Assembly: GCA_900548875.1 (NCBI GenBank)
Contig: URMA01000133.1
Coordinates: 1 to 5,547, forward strand
Reading direction: 5' to 3'
DNA length: 5,547 nt
Source of the DNA: an uncultured Porphyromonadaceae bacterium
GTDB taxonomy: Bacteria; Bacteroidota; Bacteroidia; Bacteroidales; Muribaculaceae
Each line of letters begins with the position of its first letter. Within the stretch, counting starts at the first letter, position 1. Under the pieces are notes generated by a model that saw nothing but the letters and a program-made list of their open reading frames with translations, was not told the DNA's origin and ran no database searches. Both the position numbers and the translations under genes were made by a program. Below, piece by piece: positions 1-4,528 of this stretch.

Positions 1-54
<54 letters not shown>

Positions 55-69
55 ATGTGATTACGGTTG

Positions 70-100
70 CAAAGGTACGGACTTTTTCTGAAAAAGCAAG
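70..100 (-). promoter_or_regulatory. promoter of the tRNA-fMet gene
   Basis: On the minus strand the octamer TACCTTTG (positions 77-70) is an exact match to the Bacteroidetes -7 element TAnnTTTG. It is preceded by CTTG (100-97) at a spacing of 19 bases, which fits the weaker -33 TTTG/TTG element. The tRNA 5' end follows 15 bases downstream, leaving a short leader to be removed by RNase P. Position and orientation both fit a dedicated tRNA promoter. Confidence 0.8.
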
Positions 101-136
101 CGTTTTTTGAATTATTTTTATCACGTTTCCCCGAAT

Positions 137-171
137 TGTATATTAACGAATTAATATACAGATATATACAG
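137..171. repeat. perfect 10-bp inverted repeat plus a third half-site
   Basis: TGTATATTAA (137-146) and its exact reverse complement TTAATATACA (151-160) flank the tetranucleotide CGAA. The motif ATATACAG then occurs twice in direct orientation, at 154-161 and 164-171, ten bases or about one helical turn apart. The element lies upstream of the tRNA promoter on one side and of the tetR-operon promoter on the other, and it is in no gene. It could be a protein-binding site or an RNA hairpin. No T-tract follows that would make it a classical terminator on either strand. Confidence 0.65.
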
Positions 172-209
172 CAATGTTAATTTTTATTTAATCGCGAATT
201 TCACAGTAT

Positions 210-252
210 TGACGCGAAAAGCCGGGCTTTCCCGTTCAAAAAAATGGCGTCA
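210..252. repeat. nested inverted repeats upstream of the tetR operon
   Basis: An outer pair, TGACGC (210-215) and GCGTCA (247-252), encloses an inner near-perfect dyad, AAAGCC (218-223), one base, then GGCTTT (225-230). The inner part could fold as an AAAGC/GCTTT hairpin with a three-base loop. It is not followed by a T-run, so it does not look like an intrinsic terminator. It ends about 34 bases before the candidate -33 element of the tetR operon, and a role in controlling that promoter is only an inference. Confidence 0.4.
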
Positions 253-285
253 TAAATGCAATTTTCACAATTTTCGCACTACTTT

Positions 286-317
286 TTTGTCCTTATAAAA
301 TAATATGATTAATTTCG
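286..317 (+). promoter_or_regulatory. candidate promoter of the tetR-fabH-fabG operon
   Basis: TTTG (286-289) is followed after 20 bases by TAATTTCG (310-317), which matches the Bacteroidetes -33/-7 promoter (TTTG, 19-21 bases, TAnnTTTG) with one mismatch in the -7 element. Transcription would start near 322-326 and give a leader of about 35 bases before the ATG at 360. A start at the in-frame GTG at 336 would leave almost no leader. The mismatch suggests a moderate promoter or one that needs help. Confidence 0.55.
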
Positions 318-339
318 CACACAAATTGCCCTTTTGTGC
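317..339. promoter_or_regulatory. candidate TetR-type operator (autoregulatory dyad)
   Basis: A symmetrical dyad has left arm GCACACAA (317-324) and right arm TTTTGTGC (332-339). Seven of eight arm positions are complementary, around a seven-base centre. It overlaps the end of the -7 element and covers the probable transcription start, the usual place for a repressor to block its own promoter. Size (23 bp) and position fit a TetR-family operator. Assignment to the regulator encoded 21 bases downstream is an inference. Confidence 0.45.
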
Positions 340-359
340 AAACAATCAAAAAACGAACT

Positions 360-938
360 ATGCTAAAAACGAGAGACAAATTAATCGACATTGCCCGCCA
401 GCTCTTTGCCCACAAAGGTATTGAGAACACGACAATGAACGACATAGCCTTAGCAGCAGAGAAAGGGAGAAGAACCATATATACCTATTTCAAGAATAAG
501 CGCGACATCTATAATGCTGTCATTGAAAGTGAAAGTGAGATTGTGCTGAAACGATTGAAAGATATTGCCGCCCTGCCCATCCCTGCCGACCAGAAGCTAA
601 TGGAGTTCATATTCCAGCGATTCGAAGCGATGAAGGATTTGGTATCCCGTAACGGTTCTTTGAGAGCCGGTTTTTTTAGAGATGTAAGAAAGGTGGAACG
701 CGCGCGCAAAGCCACCACCCCTAAAGAAATCAGCATTCTTCAAAAAATCCTTCAGGAAGGAGTCGACAATGGGGTATTTCGAATCAAACACGTCGACAAA
801 ACGGCAATGGTCATGCTCTTGTCGCTGCAAGGACTGGACGTTCCCTATATCAGGGACAACTTTTCCGAATTCGGCATTGAAAAAAACAAACTGAGAGATT
901 ACTTACACGATTTTATACTATACGGAATAAAACAATAA
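360..938 (+). CDS. TetR/AcrR-family transcriptional regulator
   Basis: A 192-residue DNA-binding regulator, normal length for the TetR family. Residues 6-52 form the TetR N-terminal helix-turn-helix domain: a helix with IARQLFAHKG, then TTMNDIALAAEKGRRTIYTYF, with the recognition helix around residues 36-44 and the typical YxYFxNKxDI ending. The rest (about 55-192) is a divergent, mostly helical ligand-binding and dimerisation domain that does not reveal the ligand. The ATG at 360 is preferred over an in-frame GTG at 336, because the GTG lies inside the operator-like dyad and close to the predicted transcription start, and it would add eight residues before the domain. It is the first gene of the operon, and fabH starts four bases after its stop, so the two are almost surely co-transcribed. 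From context the ligand may be an acyl-CoA, acyl-ACP or other lipid-related compound, as for FabR- and FadR-like TetR proteins. That role is an inference; membership of the family is clear. Confidence 0.9.
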   Translation: MLKTRDKLIDIARQLFAHKGIENTTMNDIALAAEKGRRTIYTYFKNKRDIYNAVIESESEIVLKRLKDIAALPIPADQKLMEFIFQRFEAMKDLVSRNGSLRAGFFRDVRKVERARKATTPKEISILQKILQEGVDNGVFRIKHVDKTAMVMLLSLQGLDVPYIRDNFSEFGIEKNKLRDYLHDFILYGIKQ

Positions 939-942
939 CATT

Positions 943-1887
943 ATGTTTATTAACGCAACTGGATACTACGTACCAGCAACCAGAGTGCCAAACGAACACT
1001 TTTTAGAACTAAACGGTCTGACCAGTGAATGGATAGTACAACGCACAGGCATCCGCACACGTTCAAAAGCTGGCGAAGGTGAAGGCCACAACTCGATGGG
1101 ACTGAACGCCATCAAAGATGCCCTCAAGACACTTCCCTATGACATTAAAGATGTCGATTTGATTGTATCAGCCGCTTATTCACCCTATGACACTGTTGCT
1201 ACTCTGGCACACATCGCTCAACGCGAATTCAATATCGAAAACGCCAAAGCAGTCTACGCCTCTTCAGCTTGCTCGTCGTTTGTCAACGGGCTTGAAATCA
1301 TCGAAGGATACTTTGCCATGGGCAAAGCAACAAAAGCACTTATCGTTTGCTCTGAACACAATACATATTACGCCAACGAAACCGACAAAGTGTGCGGCCA
1401 CCTGTGGGGTGATGCAGCCGTTGCATTCTTCGTTTCAAAAGACAAGGTTTCGGACAACGACATCACACTGAAAACAATTTATACGAAAGGACTGGGCCAT
1501 GTAGGCAAAGGACCGGATGGCGTTCGTCTGCGTCCGCACGAAGACGGCATCACGATGCCTGACGGCAGAGACGTATTCATGCACGCCTGCAAATTCATGA
1601 TCCACGCACTCGAAAATGTAACCGCTCCTAACGGAATAAGCCTCAACGACCTCGACTACATCATCTGCCACCAGGCAAACATGCGAATCGTAGCCAATGT
1701 TTCCCGTCAGCTGAAACTGGACTCTTCGAGATTTCTCAACAACATAGAAGAATTAGGCAACACCGGTTCGGCAAGCGCAGCACTGGTACTGGCTCAAAAC
1801 CGCGACAAGCTGAAAAAAGGACAGAAAATCGGTCTTACCGTCTTCGGCGGAGGCTACTCTTGCGGAGCATTTTTAATTGAAATCTAA
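943..1887 (+). CDS. fabH: beta-ketoacyl-ACP synthase III (FabH-type)
   Basis: Cytoplasmic condensing enzyme that joins an acyl-CoA primer to malonyl-ACP, giving the first ketoacyl-ACP of fatty-acid synthesis. The 314-residue length is typical. The catalytic triad is intact: Cys110 in SSACSS, His243 in CHQAN and Asn273 in GNTGSAS, within one or two positions of the E. coli FabH triad. The N-terminal motif EWIVQRTGIRTR (from residue 29) carries the Trp and Arg (W30, R34) that contact CoA in FabH, and the C-terminal GGGYSCGA is the usual glycine-rich thiolase-fold end. The ATG follows tetR by four bases, and fabG starts 26 bases after the stop. No rpmF, plsX, era or acpP is nearby, so this may be a second, specialised FabH rather than the housekeeping copy. 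Primer preference (acetyl, branched or longer acyl) cannot be read from the sequence. Related KAS III-like enzymes act in secondary lipid or polyene pathways, so the physiological pathway is less sure than the enzyme class. Confidence 0.92.
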   Translation: MFINATGYYVPATRVPNEHFLELNGLTSEWIVQRTGIRTRSKAGEGEGHNSMGLNAIKDALKTLPYDIKDVDLIVSAAYSPYDTVATLAHIAQREFNIENAKAVYASSACSSFVNGLEIIEGYFAMGKATKALIVCSEHNTYYANETDKVCGHLWGDAAVAFFVSKDKVSDNDITLKTIYTKGLGHVGKGPDGVRLRPHEDGITMPDGRDVFMHACKFMIHALENVTAPNGISLNDLDYIICHQANMRIVANVSRQLKLDSSRFLNNIEELGNTGSASAALVLAQNRDKLKKGQKIGLTVFGGGYSCGAFLIEI

Positions 1888-1913
1888 CACATTCATTTTT
1901 AATATATTTGACT

Positions 1914-2660
1914 ATGAAATTATTAGAAGGAAAAGTAGCACTTATTACAGGTGCTGCACGCGGAATTGGTAAAGCCATCGCGCTCAAATACGCACAAGAA
2001 GGCTGTAACATCGCTTTCACCGACCTCGTTATCGACGAAAACGGTAAAAAGACAGAAGAAGAAATCGCTGCTTTTGGCGTAAAAGCAAAAGGCTATGCCT
2101 CTAACGCTGCCGACTTCGAAGCATGTCACAATGTTGTAGCTGAAGTAGTGAAAGACTTCGGCCGTCTTGACATCCTCGTTAACAATGCCGGTATTACAAA
2201 GGACGGCCTGATGATGAGAATGACAGAAGCACAATGGGACGCTGTAATCAACGTTAACCTCAAGTCTGCCTTCAACTTCGTACACGCCGTAACTCCGGTC
2301 ATGATGCGCCAACGCTCAGGCAGCATTATCAACATGGCTTCTGTTGTCGGCGTACACGGCAATGCAGGCCAATGCAACTATTCAGCTTCTAAAGCGGGTA
2401 TGATTGGCTTGGCTAAATCTATTGCTCAGGAACTGGGTTCCCGCGGCATCCGTGCAAACGCTATCGCTCCGGGATTCATCATCACGGACATGACTGCCCA
2501 ACTTTCTGACGAAATCAAAAACGAATGGTGCAAGAAAATTCCTTTGCGCCGTGGTGGTACACCGGAAGATGTTGCCAACATTGCAACATTCCTTGCTTCC
2601 GACATGTCATCTTACGTTTCCGGCCAAGTTATCCAAGTGGACGGCGGCATGAACATGTAA
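1914..2660 (+). CDS. fabG: 3-oxoacyl-ACP reductase (FabG, SDR family)
   Basis: NADPH-dependent reductase that turns 3-oxoacyl-ACP into 3-hydroxyacyl-ACP, the step after condensation by FabH or FabF. It is a 248-residue classical short-chain dehydrogenase. The cofactor motif TGAARGIG is at residues 12-19 and NNAG at 90-93. The catalytic tetrad is complete: Asn115 (NVNL), Ser143 (MASVVG), Tyr156 and Lys160 (YSASK). The PG motif at 186-187 and the ending VSGQVIQVDGGMNM are typical of FabG. The ATG at 1914 is chosen because GKVALITG then begins at residue 6, as in FabG proteins. An in-frame TTG at 1908 is less likely. It is the last gene of the tetR-fabH-fabG operon, with a terminator just downstream. 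SDR enzymes can act on other substrates, but the close match to FabG and the FabH neighbour make the assignment strong. A second fabG elsewhere in the genome would be common. Confidence 0.92.
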   Translation: MKLLEGKVALITGAARGIGKAIALKYAQEGCNIAFTDLVIDENGKKTEEEIAAFGVKAKGYASNAADFEACHNVVAEVVKDFGRLDILVNNAGITKDGLMMRMTEAQWDAVINVNLKSAFNFVHAVTPVMMRQRSGSIINMASVVGVHGNAGQCNYSASKAGMIGLAKSIAQELGSRGIRANAIAPGFIITDMTAQLSDEIKNEWCKKIPLRRGGTPEDVANIATFLASDMSSYVSGQVIQVDGGMNM

Positions 2661-2685
2661 TTTACGGCAACTATCCAATAATCAC

Positions 2686-2715
2686 GAAGGCGGGCAATTC
2701 CCGCCTTCTGTTTTT
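2686..2715 (+). terminator. rho-independent terminator after fabG
   Basis: A nine-pair stem, GAAGGCGGG (2686-2694) with CCCGCCTTC (2700-2708), has a five-base CAATT loop and is followed by TGTTTTT. It starts 25 bases after the fabG stop codon. It has the features of an intrinsic terminator and separates the fatty-acid operon from the downstream DHH operon. Confidence 0.9.
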
Positions 2716-2790
2716 ATATACGTTACTATTTATTAACAAGTTTTCAACCGTACAAATCTCTACCAAAAAGTCAAGTCATAATATTTTTCG

Positions 2791-2798
2791 TAACTTTG
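2791..2798 (+). promoter_or_regulatory. candidate upstream -7 element for the DHH operon
   Basis: TAACTTTG matches the Bacteroidetes -7 consensus TAnnTTTG exactly and sits in the typical context CGTAACTTTGCGG after an AT-rich stretch. No TTTG is found 19-21 bases upstream, so the -33 element is weak or absent. A transcript from here would carry a leader of about 100 bases containing the dyad at 2831-2850. Confidence 0.5.
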
Positions 2799-2830
2799 CG
2801 GATATAATTAAAATATGCAGGTAAATTTAA

Positions 2831-2850
2831 GTGGAAAATAATGATTCCAC
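2831..2850. repeat. short inverted repeat GTGGAA/TTCCAC
   Basis: GTGGAA (2831-2836) and TTCCAC (2845-2850) are perfect reverse complements eight bases apart. The element lies between the two candidate -7 elements. It covers the place where the -33 element of the downstream promoter should be, so it could be an operator or a small leader hairpin. With six-base arms in a 242-base gap, chance is a real possibility. Confidence 0.3.
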
Positions 2851-2862
2851 AGCATATTGCAT

Positions 2863-2870
2863 TATCTTTG
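2863..2870 (+). promoter_or_regulatory. candidate proximal -7 element for the DHH operon
   Basis: TATCTTTG fits TAnnTTTG exactly and lies 32 bases before the ATG at 2903, giving a leader of roughly 25 bases. The -33 position holds no TTTG. Either this element or the one at 2791 could drive the operon, and the sequence alone does not decide between them. Confidence 0.5.
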
Positions 2871-2902
2871 TAAATTAATATTGATTTACAGCAAAAGAAA
2901 AA

Positions 2903-3934
2903 ATGTTAGAAAAGACCATTCACAACGAACAACTGGAAGCACTCCAGCAATTTCTCGACAAAAGTCAGAATATCGTAATCACTTGCCACATGTCGCCCGA
3001 CGGAGATGCCATAGGCTCAACATTGGGAATGGCTATTCTCCTGTCGGAACTGGGGAAAAAGCCTTTGGTTATTACCCCTGACAAGGCTCCTGCTGACTTG
3101 AGTTTTCTTCCGGAATTCGACAAAATAATCGCATATACCGAGTCAAAGGAACAGGCTGACAAAGCCATCGCTAATGCTGACTTGATTTTTTGCCTTGACT
3201 ATAACGGACTGAACCGCATTGCCGATATGGCAACCCCCATGGCCAACGCTACATGTCCGAAAGTGATGATTGACCATCATCTGCACCCTGACGAATTCTG
3301 CGATGTGGTGATTTCCTATCCTGTCATGACCTCTACTTGCGAGCTGCTGTTCCGCGTACTCTATCAAATGAACTTGTTGGACAAAGTCAATACGGACGCC
3401 GCTTCCTGCATTTACACGGGAATGATGACCGACACGGGCAACTTTTCCTACAATTCAAACCATGCAGAACTCTATCTCATCGTTGCCGAACTTGTCAGAA
3501 AAGGCATCGACAAGGACCGCATCTGCAAATTGGCCATGCGCACCAACAGCGAAAGCAGAATCCGTCTTAACGGCTATGCACTGTCAGAAAAAATGGTAAT
3601 TTATCCAGAGCATCGAGCCTCGCTGATCGTACTGGAAAAAGAAGAACTCGAACGCTTCCACTACCAACGTGGGGATACGGAAATGCTTGCCAACATGCCG
3701 TTGGCCATTCCGGAAGTCATCTGGTCGACATTTTTCCGCCAGGAAGCCGACTACGTGAAAGTGTCCATGCGTTCGGAAGAGGATTTCAAAGTGAACACGC
3801 TTTGCAGCAAGTATTTCAACGGAGGCGGACATGCCAATGCTGCCGGCGGAGAATTCCGCGGAACAATGAAAGAGGCTATCCAAACCTACTTGAAAGTACT
3901 GGAAGATTTAAAAGAAACAACCAACAATCAATAA
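2903..3934 (+). CDS. DHH/DHHA1 phosphoesterase, NrnA-like (oligoribonuclease / pAp phosphatase type)
   Basis: A 343-residue cytoplasmic, metal-dependent phosphoesterase. The DHH domain holds the four usual motifs: HMSPDGDAIGS (29-39, with H29, D33 and D35 as metal ligands), LDYNG with D99, DHH at 124-126, and MMTDTGNF with D177. The C-terminal DHHA1 domain ends with the substrate-binding GGGHANAAGG (307-316). Length and domain order match stand-alone NrnA proteins, which degrade short oligoribonucleotides and dephosphorylate 3'-phosphoadenosine-5'-phosphate. Close relatives (DhhP/Pde2 type) cleave pApA or c-di-AMP, and the sequence alone does not separate these activities. No membrane, PAS or GGDEF segment is present, so it is not GdpP. 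It is the first gene of the second operon. The lipoprotein gene starts 13 bases after its stop, followed by a glmM-type gene. Family assignment is firm and the exact substrate is open. Confidence 0.9.
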   Translation: MLEKTIHNEQLEALQQFLDKSQNIVITCHMSPDGDAIGSTLGMAILLSELGKKPLVITPDKAPADLSFLPEFDKIIAYTESKEQADKAIANADLIFCLDYNGLNRIADMATPMANATCPKVMIDHHLHPDEFCDVVISYPVMTSTCELLFRVLYQMNLLDKVNTDAASCIYTGMMTDTGNFSYNSNHAELYLIVAELVRKGIDKDRICKLAMRTNSESRIRLNGYALSEKMVIYPEHRASLIVLEKEELERFHYQRGDTEMLANMPLAIPEVIWSTFFRQEADYVKVSMRSEEDFKVNTLCSKYFNGGGHANAAGGEFRGTMKEAIQTYLKVLEDLKETTNNQ

Positions 3935-3947
3935 AAACATATTGACT

Positions 3948-4508
3948 ATGAAACTGAAATCATTATTACTACTACCCTTAGCAATACTATCTCTCGTTGC
4001 ATGTAACGAAAGCAAAAGCTATTCTGAACTGCTTCAAGATGAAGACAAGGCCGTGAACTCATTCCTTGCCAACCAAAGAGTCATCAATGAAATTCCGGCC
4101 GACACGGTTTTCGAAACCGGTGAAGATGCCCCCTACTACCGCATTGAGCCGGACGGCAACGTCTACATGCAGGTAATCAGCGCCGGTGACCGCAAAAACA
4201 ATCGTGCCCAATCCGACCAGACAATCTATTTCCGTTACGGACGCATCAGCCTGCTTTCCTACGAAAAAGGCAACGATGACACGCCGGACGGCAATTACGA
4301 CGACATCGACTACCTGTCATTCCGATTCGAAAACTTCCAGCTTTCGTCATCATCCTCTTACGGATATGGCATCCAAATGCCATTGTACTACTTGGGAATT
4401 GACTGCGAGGTGAACCTCGTTGTCAAAAGCCAATATGGATTCTACAATGAAGTATCGAATGTAATTCCATATAAATATCACATCAAATATTACAAAAGCA
4501 AAATATAA
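3948..4508 (+). CDS. small lipoprotein, DUF4827-like (possible FKBP-like fold)
   Basis: A 186-residue predicted lipoprotein. A short signal peptide (MKLKSLLLLPLAILSLVAC) ends in the lipobox LVAC, with Cys19 as the lipidated residue. The next residues, NESKS, lack a strong acidic surface-export signal, so the protein may face the periplasm. The mature part begins with a charged helical stretch (about 24-46), then a beta-rich domain with YYRIEPDGNVYMQV (63-76), an acidic loop (107-121), a serine run (133-137) and a final VVKSQYGFYNEV...IPYKYHIKYY segment. This pattern recalls the Bacteroidales DUF4827 family, thought to be related to FKBP-type peptidyl-prolyl isomerases. That match is from memory of the family, and its function is not established. 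The ATG at 3948 is chosen because the signal peptide starts there; an in-frame TTG lies six bases upstream. It is tightly placed between the DHH gene and the glmM-type gene (20 bases to the next start), which suggests a role in the cell envelope. Confidence 0.75.
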   Translation: MKLKSLLLLPLAILSLVACNESKSYSELLQDEDKAVNSFLANQRVINEIPADTVFETGEDAPYYRIEPDGNVYMQVISAGDRKNNRAQSDQTIYFRYGRISLLSYEKGNDDTPDGNYDDIDYLSFRFENFQLSSSSSYGYGIQMPLYYLGIDCEVNLVVKSQYGFYNEVSNVIPYKYHIKYYKSKI

Positions 4509-4528
4509 AACCATCAAATCCAAAAGCA

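Noticed and set aside
218..230. AAAGCC/GGCTTT hairpin as an intrinsic terminator
   Set aside because: No T-run follows on either strand and no gene ends nearby on either strand.
336..359. Upstream GTG start for the TetR regulator
   Set aside because: The GTG lies within the operator-like dyad and about 10-14 bases from the predicted transcription start. The ATG at 360 gives the normal TetR N-terminus.
293..478. Minus-strand 61-codon frame across the tetR promoter
   Set aside because: Most of it is antisense to the TetR helix-turn-helix region and it covers the plus-strand promoter. It has no supporting signal.
1923..2312. Minus-strand open frame of 129 codons opposite fabG
   Set aside because: It is a shadow of fabG, with no family-like motifs and no promoter or start context.
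2525..2824. Plus-strand open frame overlapping the fabG 3' end and the terminator
   Set aside because: It runs through the end of fabG in another frame and across the terminator hairpin, and its translation resembles no protein family.
2857..3081. Plus-strand 74-codon frame overlapping the start of the DHH gene
   Set aside because: It overlaps the DHH coding region in another frame, starts at the -7 element itself and shows no domain.
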